Origin: Hippophae tibetana | Lineage: Eukaryota; Streptophyta; Magnoliopsida; Rosales; Elaeagnaceae | DNA length: 64,000 nt | Assembly: GCA_037013495.1 (NCBI GenBank) | Contig: CM072809.1 | Location: forward strand, 434,001 to 498,000 | Reading direction: 5' to 3' | Shown here: positions 38,503 to 52,514 of the stretch, in pieces | Layout: each line of letters opens with the position of its first letter | How positions within the stretch are numbered: position 1 is the stretch's first letter | Notes under the pieces: generated by a model | The model's database searches: none | Told to the model about the DNA's origin: nothing | The model's input: only the letters and a program-made list of their open reading frames with translations | Program-made: the position numbers and the translations under genes

Positions 38503-41500
38503 CTTGTGCAAGGTTGTCATTTCTATACCAAGAAAGTACTTCAATATCCCAAGGTCTTTAATTGCAAACCTTTGTCTGGGGGACTATTTGAGGTTGAAAA
38601 TCTCATCAGCATTATCATCTGTAGTTATCAAATCATCTACATAAATAAGCACAACCAATTTTCCCATAGCTCCTATGCGAACAAATAGTGAGGAATCAGC
38701 ATTACTTCTTTTGAAAGCAACACTAGTGAGACTGAGCTTAGCTTGGCATACCAAGCTCGTGGGGACTGTTTCAGACCATAAATGGATTTGTGCAATTTGC
38801 ACACTAAATCCAGTTCATTACTTTGAGGATGCCTGGGTGGAAATTTCATATAGACTTCTTCTTTAAGATCACTATGCAAGAATGCATTCTTCACATCCAT
38901 TTGGTACATGAACCACCCTTTGTTTACAGCCATGGATAGTAGCACTCTTATTATGTTCATTTTTGCAACATGTGCAAATGTTTCTTTGTAATCCACCTCG
39001 AATGTTTGAGTGAATCCCCGAGCCACCAATCTTGCTTTATACCTCTCAATTGATCCATCTGACTTGAATTTGAGCTTATCGATCCATTTACAACCCATGA
39101 ATTTCTTGCCTTTTGGAAGTTTGGTGATGACCCATGTGTTGTTTTGATCTAGGGTTTTAAGTTCTTCTTGCATGGCTTCCTTCCATACCTCTTGGTTATT
39201 GGCCTCATGAAATTTTTGAGGCTCACTGTAACTCGATATAGTGTTGAGGAATGTGACATGGGTTGGTGTCACTATCTTATATGACACATAATTTGAGATG
39301 GGATGTGTGGGTTTGTAGGTGACAAAGTCTTGAAGTCTTGTGGAAGGTTGCCTAACATGCATTGGATTACGTCGTGGAGCAGGATAAGTTATCTCACACT
39401 CGTTCACATCTTGTACCATACTGTGAGGATCATTTTGATTGTCACCATCTTCATACTGTGTACCATCAAGACGAGACCCTTCATTGTTACTTTCAGTGAG
39501 AAATGTACCAATGTTGACATGACTTGGATCTTGTTGTTGTGGAGCCTCAAGTTCGATTCTTGGTCATGGAAACACATCCAATATGTCATCCTTTTGACTT
39601 GTGAATTCACGTGACTTTGAAAAAAGGGTTAGTTTCATAAAATCGAACATCGTTAGACACAATTAATCTTCTAAGTTGGGGATCACAACACTTATATCCC
39701 TTTTGTGTAGATGAATAACCAAGAAAAATACATTTAACAGCTCTAGGATCTAATTTATCTCGATGACGAGATTGAATATGTACAAAACAGATGCAACCAA
39801 AGACTCTAAGGTGTGAGAGGTTAATTTTCCTTCCTTTCATGACCTCTAAGGGAGACTTGAAATCCAAGACTCGGTTGGGTAATCTATTGATGATGTAAGC
39901 AGCTGTTATAACCCCTTGGGACCAAAATCTCTTTGGTACATTCATTTGTAGCATTAATGCCCTAGTTTTTTCAAGTAAGTCTCAGTTTTTGCGTTCAGCT
40001 ACACCATTTTGTTGAGGTGTGCCAACACAACTTGTTTGATGCATAATGTCATGAATACTCAAATATTTTTTCATGATATGGGATATGTATTCGGTGTCAT
40101 TTTCAGACCTTAAAGTTTGAATTTTAGAGGAAAAGTGATTTCTAACAAGGTTATGAAAGTCCTTAAATACTTCCATAACTTTATTCTTAGAATTTAAAAG
40201 ATACAACCATGTGACTCAAGAGAAATCATCAACAAAAATCACAAAATACTTATAACCATTAACCATTAAAAGATTCATTAGTTGATCCCTATACATCTGA
40301 ATGAACTAGTTCAAAACACTTAATAGCCCTAGACAAGGAAGAATTAAAAGGTAATATAGTGGCCTTAGACAAGTGGAAAATTTCATATGCAATTGCATCC
40401 CTTCCTAAGTTTGGAAATAAAGTTGACAAAATTAGTGGAGAAGGGTGAGCTAAACGTTGATGCCACAATTGATTATCTTGGATAGGGTTAAACTTGGCTT
40501 GAAACCCTCTAGGATTACTCTTGGATATGTAATAGAGGTCATCTAAGTAAAACCCCTCACCAATCGTCTTTTTAGTGGCACAATTCTGAAAAATGACATT
40601 GTAAGGAGAAAAAATGGCTAAGCAATTCAAGTTATTTGTGATTTTTCCTACAGATAGAAGTTGGAAGGGAAAGAAAGGTACATATAAAACTGCCAACTCG
40701 ATTTCATCTGACATTAATTTTATTTTTTCCTTTCCTAAAATCTTTACATTCTCACCATTTACAATTGAAACTTGAGAAAGATTTGCTAATTTTTCAAACT
40801 TATGAGACTTTGATGCATAGTTGGTCATATAATCTATGACACTTGAATCTACAACCCAAAAAGCATGCAACATATTTATTTTAAGAGCAGTTTTAAAGGC
40901 TTTTATGATACCTTACATGTCCTCTTGTGGTATGAGTTTTGTACCTGCCAAGAAATTCGCAAACTTGTCTAATAATGTTGTCGAGTTTCCTTCTTCTATG
41001 CTATCCACACAATCAATTCTTGCTCCTTATGTCTTGCTTTGAAGATACAACATAAACTCATTCATGAATTCAATTGGATTCGATGTGAAGTTCTTGAATG
41101 GATCAGACCCATTAAAGTTAGAAGCAAAAGTAGGATTTGCACGGTGTGCAGTACGATTCACTTTCTGTAAACCCTTGTCCTTTATAAAATCAGACTTTAA
41201 TTCTGAATGTAGAATCTAGCATGTGTCCTTAACATGGCATGCATAGTTGCAGTGTTGACACTTCAAGTTTGGATGCTTCCCTTTGTACTTCCTCTCGTTG
41301 GTTAGATAGGCTCTTGCCTCAGGTGCACTAGCCATTGTTCCCTTGTTCGTGACTTTCCTCCTTACTTTTTCGCGTTGAATTATGGCACATATACTGGTAA
41401 AGGAAGGAAATTCAGTATTCATGAGTATATGACATCGTATATCTTCATATGTTGAATAGAGACTGGACAAAAGTTGAAATATTTTATCTTCTTCTGCTCT

Positions 41501-42275
41501 CTTTTGTAGCAGAGCTACATCGATTGTATGAGGACGATATATTTCCAACTCATTCCATATGTTTTTCATGCTTCCTAAGAGTTGTACAAAAGGCTTTCCA
41601 TCTTGTTGCAGATGTGAGATGTCCTTCTTTAATTGAAAAACTTGTGCAACATTGTTTTAACTACCATACATTTCATTGACTGTGTCTCATAGTTGGTATG
41701 CGGATTCAGAGTAACTGAATATTTCAGCTAATTTACATTCCATGAAATTTAGGACTCATGACATAACCAGCTGATCCTTGCTAAGCCATGATTCATAGGT
41801 TGGTAAGAAAATATCAGGTAGTTCGATGCTTCCATTTATGAACTCTAACTTAGACCTTCCACATAAACTCAAAGACATTGCTCTTGACCAAAACAAGTAA
41901 TTAAACTCATTAACAAGACTGACTTTAATCTTTGATTTGGGTTGACATCCACATCATGCATATTCATGAAGGAAAACACCGATTAACTTTTAGCTTCTGA
42001 TTCTAGTAACTTGTCTTCAGTCATTTCGAAGATTGAAGATGCTAAGATAATAATAAAGCAGAAACAAGTTAATTTTCCGGCTTTGATACCATGATGAAAA
42101 ATAAAAAATAACTCTACACAAAAGAGTTCTCTAATTTATATTATTTTATTCATGTTTTCGTTACAATTGTATAACTATATATAAAAAAAATTTACTCCTT
42201 CAATTATTTTTTAAATTAAGTATTCTTTATTTATTAATTGAATTAAGAATTTTTTGTTTTAATTCTTGAATTGGT
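38503..42275 (-). mobile_element. Copia element on the minus strand, 5' portion with LTR
   Basis: The higher-coordinate half of the Copia split by the Gypsy element. Reading the minus strand: LTR (42275-42092, shorter than its partner), methionine-tRNA-type primer site TGGTATCAAAGC (42091-42080), gag (about 42000-41200, with a CCHC-type knuckle near 41220-41260), protease border (about 40870-40290), integrase (about 40300-39600) and reverse transcriptase (about 39420-38503, with ERYKARLVARGFTQTF). It is broken, but better preserved than its relative at 1780-5450. The downstream half continues at 24876-23700. Confidence 0.9.
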
Positions 42276-44237
42276 AACGTATTAATAGAAAAAACAACAA
42301 AAATTAAAGCAGTTTGGTCATTATCATATCCGAATGTACGTACCACAAAATTAAGTTCGAAATAGGAAGTTTAAGATTGTGAATGTGACGGCCAAAAAAA
42401 TTCAACAGAATTAAACTCAATAGAATCATTTTTTTTTTTCTCAGCTTCAGTGTGGAAAAGATTTTCATGATTATTATGCACTAAAGTAGAAGATTGATTC
42501 AGTACCTCCCAATGCACTAAACCAGATTAGGCTTTTCGACTGCTGAATCTAACCATAAAAAGGTGATGATCAGTTTAATTTGCATGGCTGAGATAAATTC
42601 ACTTTAATACGTCAAAAATAAGCCTATTAGCTAAGCACAAGCATATGAAGGATACAAAAAGGAAAACCAAAGTCTGGAAGAGAATCAAATCATAACGAAC
42701 ATCGAGATTACAACCAAGTGGAAACATCAAACTTTTTTTTTTAAAAGAAATAAACAAGTTTTTAATGAATTCTCTACCCAGATTTTTCCTCTATTTTTTT
42801 TCTTTTTTAGCTTGTTCGAGTGGTTATTTAATGAATGTGTATAATCTCAAAATAGATTTATATTCACGTAAAGAAAAAAAATTGTAATGACATATCTTAT
42901 AAACAATTAAATAAATAAATATATATATATATATGATGTCACAAGTATTGACTTGGGACAAGTAGATAACCATCGTTAATTGTTCCCAATTTCTAATTGT
43001 GCAAATTGTTTGTCTGATAAGATATTTATAATAAAACTTGGCGTTAACACGTTGCTATTATCATACCATACGTACCATCTAATTTAATTTAGATTAATTA
43101 GCCACCTTTGGCTTGAAGCACCCTTGCTCTGACTTCATTTACTGATTTCTCTAAACTAATTAGCCAATTATTTTTACTTCATTATTTTTTTCCTTTGAAG
43201 AATAAGACGTATAAATTATTAAATATTTTCTTTTTACAAATTACAATTATGTATGGAAAAAGTTTTGTCTAATTCCATTAGTTTAGATTTTAAAGATTTT
43301 TTAATCTCATTGTTAAAATATGTGTTTTTAATTCCATTTGTTTATGAAAAATATCAAAAATTAATAAAGTTAATTTTTAATCTAATTTTTCTTTAAATAT
43401 AATTGAATAGTATATGTTAGATATAAATATTTATATTTTTCGATAGACATATATCTAATGAAGCAATTTTTAATTAAAAAATTATTTAAAAATTTCAACA
43501 GATTATTTCTACTAAACTTAAATAAAATTCTTATAGTATAATGTTTTACTTTATGTATTAGATAATGAAAATTTTGTTTGAGCTTTTAAGTTTTATTAAA
43601 AAAAATTGTTAGAGTTTGAAAGGAAAAATTTCTTAAAAAATCTGTAATATTTTTAATTAAATATTAATTTTTATGCATATATCTATGAAAAAAATAAAAA
43701 CATGTAAATGATACGTGTGTTATTTCATTATATTTAACAAAAAATTGGATTGAAAGTTTACTTTGTTTTTAATTAAAAAAAAGTTTAATTTGTCATTGTC
43801 TAGCATATTTTTCATAAATAAATAGACCTAAATATCATTTTTTATCAAATAAAGGAAGTTGAAAGCATATTTTTTAAACTAAGGTAATAAACAAAAACAT
43901 TTAACCTAAGCAAATTGAATATCTAAACACTTTACCTTATTATATATCAGATTGTTTCAATGATAAATTATTTAGACAAGTAGTATTAATAAATCATAAT
44001 GGTTTTTGAATAAAATTATTTAAATATATAGATTAACAAATAGAGAAACTTAAATTAATGAACGATTCTTAAAATAAAATAAAATTTTAATTATAACTAA
44101 AAATACATACTACACTACATTATATTTATTCAAAATATCAATATCATTTGAAAAAAGTATTTTGTGTAAATTATGTATATTAAAAACAATCACCATTATT
44201 ATTATATATTATGTTTATAGTTTAACTACGTCCGCTT
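42276..44237. other. AT-rich spacer, no gene seen
   Basis: Very AT-rich with short homopolymer runs and a small (AT)n tract near 42915-42935. I see no coding signature, inverted-repeat element or RNA gene. Confidence 0.5.
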
Positions 44238-47200
44238 TGTTAGAACACAGTGGGTAAAAATAAAATAAATTCAAAAGAATAAAATAATAATACTGATAAT
44301 TTAACGTGGTTTACCTTTTAATTTGAGTTACGTCCACAGGATAATCTCCAAAAAATATTCTTACACTAATAAAATTAATGGGTACAAAGTGAGAGGCAAT
44401 ACAAAAAATTTAGATAAATTCAAAATAGTGACACACAAATGTTTCCAAAACTCATTATTTTTTCACTTTCTTTTTAGAAAAATATCTCAAAATTTTTTCT
44501 AAAATATTCTCTCTCACACACAAAACACTGTTTTTTATCAAAGAGAATTGTTCATTTGGATTTGCTTTGTTTTTTTTCTTTTTGTTGTGTCTCTCTAAAG
44601 CAAAAATATTGTCTATTTATAGGCAAATTTTCCTATTCCTTTTATGGCAAGAAATTAGTTGCATAGTTGGCCAAATTTAAGGCACAATTTTTTTATTTGA
44701 TGAATTTGTCAAATGTGGTTGCACTTAAAAAATTTATTTTCTTCCTTTTCCATGTGGACGGAACCTACAAATCTCTCTCTCCCAACTACATGGAATGCTC
44801 CACCAATCCAGCAACTAAACAACAGTATTCAAAATTTTGTCTTGGAAATTTTTTTGTCAAATCCATTTTTCTCTATATGGATTTTCTCAAGCTGTAATAT
44901 CTTTTTCTCTATTACATTCTTAATCCAGTGATATCTCACATCAATATATTTTGATCTCGAATTAAAGGAGACATTCTTTCCAAAGTGGATAACACTCTAA
45001 CTATCACAAAATAACTAGTAACTATCTTGCTGCAACCCAAGTTCTTTCAAGAACTTTTTCATCCATACCAACTCTTTACGTGATTCCGTTGTTGCTATAA
45101 AATATATTTTGTAGTGGATAGTGCAACACATTTTTGTAACTTTGATTGTCATGACACAACTTCCCTACAAACGTAATTAGGTAACCTGAAGTGGATTTTT
45201 TGGAATCCATATTGCCAACCATATATTGTATCTGTGTATCAAACTAACACAAGTTTTTCATTTCCAAAACATAGGCATATTTTAGAAGAACCTTGAAGAT
45301 ACCTGAAAATTCATTTCACTACAACCTAATGTTCCTTTCTAGGATTTGAAAGGAACTACTCATAACTCCAACTACATAAGCGATATTTGGCCATGTAGAA
45401 ACCATGGCATACATCAGACTTCCAACTGTTGAAACATATAAAACATTTTCCATCTTTTCTTTCTCTTTGTCTATGGAAGGGCTCTACTTAGAACTTAACT
45501 TAAAGTGATTAGCAAGAGGACAATTAATCACTTTAGCCTTATCTATATGAAATCATTGAAGTATTTTCTCAATGTATTTCTCATATGACAACCATAATTT
45601 CTTGGCACATTTGTCTCTAATAATACTCGTACCAAGAATCTACTTTGTTAGCCCTAATTCTTTCATGGAAAAGAACTTACTCAACTGCTTTTTCAAGTTG
45701 TTGATTATGGAAATATTCTAGCCAACAATCAATATATCATCTACCCAGAGCAAAAGAATAATGAAATCATCATTTGAGAATTTTTGCACAAAAACAAAAT
45801 GGTCGGAATAGTCTTTTTGTAGCTTTGTTCCTCCATAACAAACTCAAACTTCTTGTACCATTGTCTCAGAGCCTATTTTAAGCCGTATAGGCTTTTCTTC
45901 AATATACAAACATAATCCTATTTTCCTTTTTGCTTGAAACACTTTGTTTGTTCCATGTATATATCTTCTTCCAAGTCACCATGTAAGAAGGTAATTTTGA
46001 CATCCATTTGCTCAACTTTTAGGTCAAGACTTGCTACTAACCCCAACACAGTATGGATAGATGTCATCTTCACAACTAGTGAGAAAATGTCGTCAAAGTC
46101 AACTTCTTTTCTTTGGCTAATCCCTTGACAGCTAGTTTGGCTTTATATCGCGAAATAGAACTATGTTCTTCATGTTTCACCCTGAACACCCATTTATTTT
46201 TCAAAACCTTCTTCCCTTTGGGCAGCTTCATCAACTCAAAAGTTTTGTTCTCATGCAAGGACTTTATCTCATCTTTCATGGCTTTAATCCATTTTTATTT
46301 GGATTCATCATCAATGGCTTCTTCATAACTCTTAGGTTCTCCCTCATCAATGAAAGTTACATACTCATCTGGAAGATATGTGGTAGAAGGTCGTCTCAAT
46401 CTATCACTTCTTCTCAGTGAAATAGGAGAATTCGCAAGTGTTGGTGCTAATTAATGAACATTATCATGTCCCTTGTCTTCAAAACCAACTTCTATGGGAG
46501 CATCATCTTCATCAAGTGGATAACCCTAATCTTCATTTGTAACTTGTCTTGGCACTGATGTTGAAGGAATTAATTCCAAATCTAATGAGTCACCATTGGA
46601 ATTAGGACATCTTTATTCATTTTGACAATATCTTTAATGGTCTCATATTCAACAAATACACCATTATGACTCCTGACAAGTCTCTTTGCAATCAGATCAT
46701 AAAATCTATAGCCAATTAAAATACACTATCTTGTCTTGGCATCAAGTTTAGATCTCTCATCTTTAGAGTTATGAACAATCTCTTTGCAGTTAAACACCTG
46801 CAAATGTTCATAAGAAACATCTTTTTTTCTAACCATACTTTATTTGGAACATCCATCTTAGGAAGAGTACATGGTGAAAAATTCAATGCATGTGCAATTG
46901 TGAGTATGGCTTCACCCCAGAAATTTTTAGGAAACTTTGCATATAAGAGTAGACATTTGCCTCTCCTCTTGCCTCTAGGTTTATGTTCTTTGTATTGTCT
47001 CTTTCCTATGGACTTTATGATAAGAGCTTATGCTTCTGAATCTCTCTCCATGTTCTGTTTCTCATATGACAACAGGGCTTCTACACCAACTTCAAACTCC
47101 ATCTTGTCTTTCGCATAAGTGAGAGTTGTTATAAAATGATTATATGATGAGGGTAGTGATACTAGAAACATTATAACTTTCTCTTCATTATCGAAACTCA

Positions 47201-47640
47201 CATTGAATCTTGTTAAGTGAGAAATCTTGTTGTTGAAATCGCCAATATGCTATATCATGCTCACATTATCTTCCTTTCTCATCTAATATATCTCCTTCCA
47301 CAAATAAAATGTATTGACAAGTTTCTTTGACATGTATATGTTTTCTAAAGTCTCTCATGTTTCTTTTGTAGTCTTGTAATTTTTTTATTCAATATTTTAC
47401 AAGACACTATATGAGAGATTTAAACAAATTCTATCGGTTATAATCGCATTTATCTTCTCTCACATTGTTCCTCGATGACGATAGTTACCTTCTTTTCTTT
47501 TTCCAACAATATCTTATGTACATTTTATTGAATAAGAATATCCTCCATTCTTTTTATTTTATTTTGAGTGGGAAGAACTACACGTTTAGCATGGAAAAAT
47601 TAGACTAATTTAATTGAGAGAGACTGAGAGAGAGAGATTT
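44238..47640 (-). mobile_element. Tnt1-like Copia remnant on the minus strand, heavily broken
   Basis: The low-coordinate end (about 44238-44880) looks like an LTR, with a minus-strand TATA box (GCCTATAAATAGAC near 44612-44626). Reading back: RNase H end (about 44900-45100, NSRSKYIDVRYHWI-like), reverse transcriptase with the start block LPKGKKVLKNKWVFRVK (about 46076-46279), integrase remnants (about 46450-46950) and gag-like sequence to about 47600. No 5' LTR is recognised. There are many breaks, and it is clearly older than the other elements here. Confidence 0.8.
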
Positions 47641-49867
47641 TGGTTTAAAGTCAGGGTTGTTTGATATATGAAAATTATAACCAATATGCAATATGCAATA
47701 TGCAATATGCTTATGCAAGTATAAGACTACAACTGCCACGTTGAATCCATTTACCTAAATAATATAAGTATTATCAATATATTGCCGTGTACTATTGAGA
47801 GCATTTATTTTATTTTATTTTCTTTCTAATAAGAACATGTTTTTCCTTCGATTTTGACGTATTTAATTTATACATGTGGAGTATCTACGTACGGACAAAA
47901 ATGAAGCTCACGAGAATTAATGAATTATATAGAGAAAATTACTCTCCATATATATATCCCACATTTTAACAATAATTTTATTTTTTTGTATGTGATTATT
48001 TTTTGTCCATCCATATTTAATTGTACAATAGTATATTAATTGTAAAACTGTACAATTAAGCATAAATTGCACTTTGTTAAAAAGTGAATATACAAGTTGA
48101 TCCCACAATTATATACATATTTATGCTAGTTAATGCAACTTGTTGTAAACAATATTAATTTAATTTAATTTTAATCTAAACTCGTTAATTAATGTAACCA
48201 TTATTTAACCAATTTTTGTTTGGTCTAAACAATCTGAAGCATTTTGTAATAGATATGATCAAATTAATTAAACTTAAAAAAATTTAAATCCAATCACAAA
48301 AGGTTCAAATTAGATCAAATTAATACAAATCCTATAATTTCAAACCGATGTACACCTTTTAAATAAATGTGCACCATAAGTGTTTGTCTACTAGCTATCT
48401 CACTATCAAAAAAAAAATGTAAAATAAATGATGTGAAACCATCCATATAACTTATAAATAAGCCCATTTTCTTATAACTCCTCATGATGTCCTCCCTACC
48501 GTAATTCCTGCCTCAAGTAGAGAAATTTAAGCCAACTTTTTCTTTAAAAACGGGCCGGGGAAAAAGTTTATTGACAATTTGACATTCTCGTCTTTAATTC
48601 TTCTTAATTCAATGTACCAAGTAGCTAGCTAGCTAGCTGGAAAAAAAAAAGCAGAAATAAATAAATTAAAGTAACTATATATTTCCTTCTTAATTAGTTC
48701 TTCCAGCTTATTCAATAAATTACCAAGCGGTTATGGATGACTTTTGGGTATATGACAAAGGTTCTATTTTTTTCCGCTAATGATCAATATATACAAAAGA
48801 TTACAAATAAGATTGACAATCTTCCTAGAACGTTATAAATTTTAATTGAATCCGTTAATGGCTGAAATAATATTGTTATTATCATTTTCAATATGATTAT
48901 ATATATATGATGAAATCCTGCTGATAAGACAATTTACAAAGACATTAAAATCGAGAGTAATTCAGCTTCTTCCACAGAATTATTAATTAGAATTACCTTT
49001 GCTAGCTACACCAAATACCAGTCACATTACAAAAAAGTATCTTTGTCAATAATTATAATAACACATTGAATATTACTCTAACAATAATCATTAATGTTGA
49101 ATTTAATGCAAAGGTGGGTTTGACCGTGCTTAATCGACCTTTGCTAGTATGCATAAAAGCTGCATTACAAAGGTTCTATTGATGAGGAAAGAAAGAGCTT
49201 CACATTTCACATTTCAAATTTATTCAAAATATTTATCTAAGTGTATTTATTTAGTATAATTTACGTATTTATTAATTATTTTAAAATATGAGATTGAAAA
49301 TTTATAAGTATATTTAACCATGATTATACTTAATATTTTTTCACTTCATGTACATGAAAAAAAATATATATTTAATTATAAAATTGAATATCTATTGAGC
49401 TAAGTATAAATGTTAAAAATAAAAAAGAAATAGTTTACTTAGAGGTACTTACTAAAGTACAAAGTACAAAGGTACTTTACTTAGAAGGAAAGGATGATGA
49501 GAGCTGAAAAAAGCATAATAATAATAATAATAATTTGTGCAAACGCATAAAATGTTTTTGAGTTATATTAATATGTTTTTAAAATATTTCTCAATTTTTT
49601 TTTTACATCGTAATAAAATAAAACATACGCTTTTAAATATTTGTGATAATAATGCAACAATCCAATTGTGAATTTGTCATAGTCAAATGTCAACGCTCTC
49701 TAGGTAGCACTAGGAAGAAGCCAAATATGTGTGTCCTTTTCAAAGAGCATTTAAAAGGCAAATCACTAGCACTACTGCTCAATAAATAGGTCACTAGCCA
49801 CAGGAGGTGATCTCACTACAATTCTTTCTATATGCTAAAACCATTAAAGAGAGAAGAAAGAAAAACC
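47641..49867. other. AT-rich spacer and DUF1442 upstream region
   Basis: No gene is supported. Minor features are four copies of 'caatatg' near 47680-47710, an AGCT run near 48624-48640 and an ATA trinucleotide run near 49518-49533. The last 100 bp are the likely leader of the DUF1442 gene. Confidence 0.5.
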
Positions 49868-50626
49868 ATGAAGCTAATTTGGTCCCCAGAAACTGCTTCA
49901 AAAGCATACTTAGAAACCGTACAATCAGTAAAAAATTCATTTATATTTAATCCCACCTCTTTATTTTCTTAATTTATTTATTTTACTTCATTTGTTTTCT
50001 TGCAGTGTGAGAAATTCAAAGAGTCCGGAGTGGTCGAGCTACTTTCAGCGATGGCGGCTGGTTGGAACGCGAAGCTAATAGTAGAAACCTACTCACAAGG
50101 TGGTCCCATAGCTACAAGCATAGGCCTAGCCATAGCAGCTCACCACACGTGTGGGAGACACGTTTGTATCGTTCATGAAGAGAAGTCAAAAGTCGAATAC
50201 CTCGAGGCAATACGAAGCTCAAACGCGTGGCCAGTGCCGGTACCGGAGTTTATCGTCGGCGATGTTGAAACTGCCATGGCTGGGCTTGTTGCGGTGGATT
50301 TCTTGGTGGTGGATTGTAAGAGAAGAGACTTTGCGAGGGTATTAAGATGGGCCCAGGTAAGTCCAAGAGGGGCTGTTTTTGCATGTAAGAATGCATTGGA
50401 TTTGAGTTGTGGTTCTATTGGGTTTAGATGGAAATGGGCCCTAAAGAGAGGGACACGTGTCGTTAGAACTAAGTTTTTGCCTGTTGGGATGGGATTGGAT
50501 ATTGCTCATATAGGGAGTAGTAACGGTGGAACTGCACCTAATTCATCGAGAAATAAGATTCATCCTTGCCGTTGGATTAAACATTTTGATCAGCGCTCTG
50601 GTGAGGAACACTTGTTTCGGGAGTGA
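49868..50626 (+). CDS. DUF1442 family protein, two exons
   Basis: Exons 49868-49927 and 50006-50626 are joined by a 78-bp GT-AG intron and give 226 residues. The protein begins MKLIWSPETASKAYLETVQS and continues GVVELLSAMAAGWNAKLIVE, GGPIATSIGLAIAAHHT, VDFLVVDCKRRDFARVL and GFRWKWALKRGTRVV, and ends RWIKHFDQRSGEEH. These are the conserved blocks of plant DUF1442 proteins, which have a Rossmann-like, methyltransferase-like fold and no firmly known function. The start fits the family's usual MKL-WSPETA opening, and the intron after about residue 20 is the usual place. The frame is intact and length normal. Pfam-level identity is secure; biochemical role is unknown. Confidence 0.92.
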
Positions 50627-52005
50627 GTTAACTTACCGTGTGCTTTTGGGAAGGAAAAAGTACCCTACGATTTTTCAATTGTTCGGTTAGTAAATTTGGT
50701 TTCAACGGTACATATGAGTCCAAATCTTTTAAAAATATGTTCGCTTTTAGTAACATATATAACTTTAATTAAAGTGTCTGTATGGTTAAAAGACTCTAAT
50801 TTTAAGTGTATCAGTTGAAAACACTTGAATTTTTTTATCATAGTGCATGTAAATCCTTACATAACCATGTATTTTTTTTCCCCTTCACCCCTCACTTTCT
50901 TGGAAATTTTCATCTGGATCCTAAAGGCACTGGATGATACTTATTTGTTAGTATGCTTCTAAAGCATGTTTAACAATTGTTTGATTTTGTATTTTTCTTG
51001 GTCTCTGTCTTATCAATAACTTTCATGTCTAAATAAAAATTAGAGTTTTAAGAGTAGTACTTAGAGAAGCCAATGATTTTGTGACTCAAACATATATAAT
51101 TTATTATTTGAGTATATAAAAGGTTTGGAGTATAAGTTTGTGAGTAGTGTATTTATTAAAAAAAAAAATAGTTAAAGAAAAAGAGTTATAAATTAGTTCG
51201 TCTTAATATTTAAAAAAAGTTAAACCAAACCATATATATTTTAGCCATATTACGTCTCTGTCTTGTTCAAAGTTCAAAATATAATGATGTTTTTAAATGC
51301 TTTGAAGAGTTATAATCAAATGGTATGGAAGATTTTGGGTAATGAATTATAATAATAAAGTTTGGGAATCTTTCAATTATCATCTCAATCACGTACGACT
51401 AGGCATGCTTTCTTTATTCTTCTATTCTACAAGTAGCTGATAAACAAATTCAGCCAAATTATGAAAATATCACCATATTGTTAATCAATATTTAGCTCAT
51501 GATAAGTAACCCAGATTAATACTAAATCTTGGTTAATCTAACCTGATTTAGTCATCAAAAGCACATTGAGGATTAAGGAAATCAATTGCGTATATAAGCA
51601 TTAGAAGTGTCGATCTTCTTCATTTTGATTATTTTACTTGGTTTTTAACAAAAAATATATTTAGTTTCATTCGAATTTCAAAGCATACTCTTCTATCAGA
51701 GAATAATTCTCCTAAAAACACAATTTGCACAAATTGTAAAGGGATATACTAACTATTATTTTATATGTTATATTTGTATAGTATGTTCACTATATCACAA
51801 CAGAAAATATAAAATACTTATTATAATAGCAAATTAAACAATAATAATTGTTTGTGACTCCTAAAAAAAATAAAAAAATTCAAAGAGCCAGATTGATTAA
51901 TATTACATCTCATTCTCATCTATTTACAACTTGATTTATTCTGATGTGTGTTGCATTTTTCAAGCCTCGAGCTTCAAGCCTTCAACCTATTTTCTCTGAG
52001 TAATC
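50627..52005. other. DUF1442 3' flank and AT-rich spacer
   Basis: Low-complexity AT-rich sequence; no gene, repeat array or mobile element could be supported. Confidence 0.45.
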
Positions 52006-52239
52006 CTATTCCCCACCAGTGCACTTATCCACTTTAACGACCCAATGACCTTCTTTGACCACTATCGACCTTTTTGGCATAAAATCAGCAATTCTAGTTA
52101 TAGTTGCCAACAAGCCCTCTACAATGGGGAGAAAATGTGTATTGAATTCACTTTGCCAAGACCTTTGGTAAAAAGCATTGTAGCCTATTATTAGCGCCCC
52201 ACTTGGCCTTGTGCCTTTCAAAGCTGCTAAAAAAATCAT
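52006..52239 (-). pseudogene. Probable DUF1442-like C-terminal remnant
   Basis: A 77-residue minus-strand open stretch reading GALIIGYNAFYQRSWQSEF, HFLPIVEGLLATITRIADF and HWVVKVDKCTGGE. This resembles the C-terminal third of the second plant DUF1442 subgroup, which from memory reads roughly LP-GEGLLVTRI ... WVVKVDKCTGEEHVFR. It ends in a stop right after CTGGE, short of the expected tail, and the N-terminal two thirds were not found next to it. It lies tail to tail with the intact DUF1442 gene 1.4 kb away. It could be a broken paralogue or a real last exon with distant upstream exons. Confidence 0.45.
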
Positions 52240-52514
52240 TAACTTGTATGAAATTACACTACATCACGGCAATTACTGGATTGACAGGCCACTGAGATTG
52301 ATACTATATTTTTCCAGACCATGGTAAAACAAACCAGTGGTGTAACATCACCATTAAAAAATAAAAGAAAAAAGACTATTCCTATCTGGATTTCCCAAAT
52401 TTCCCAAGATACATGCATCTCAAAAACATGAAATAAAAATTAACATCAAACTACCCCTGCTCTGCCCTTCTGCAACCATAAATACTATTCTTCTCCACTT
52501 TGCTCCTTGATACA

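Noticed and set aside
46771-47118. A 115-residue plus-strand open frame
   Set aside because: It is antisense to the Tnt1-like Copia integrase region, and its composition is that of a shadow frame.
47676-47712. Run of 'caatatg' repeats resembling a tiny direct-repeat array
   Set aside because: Four contiguous 7-bp units are simple slippage; there are no spacers, so it is not a CRISPR-like array.
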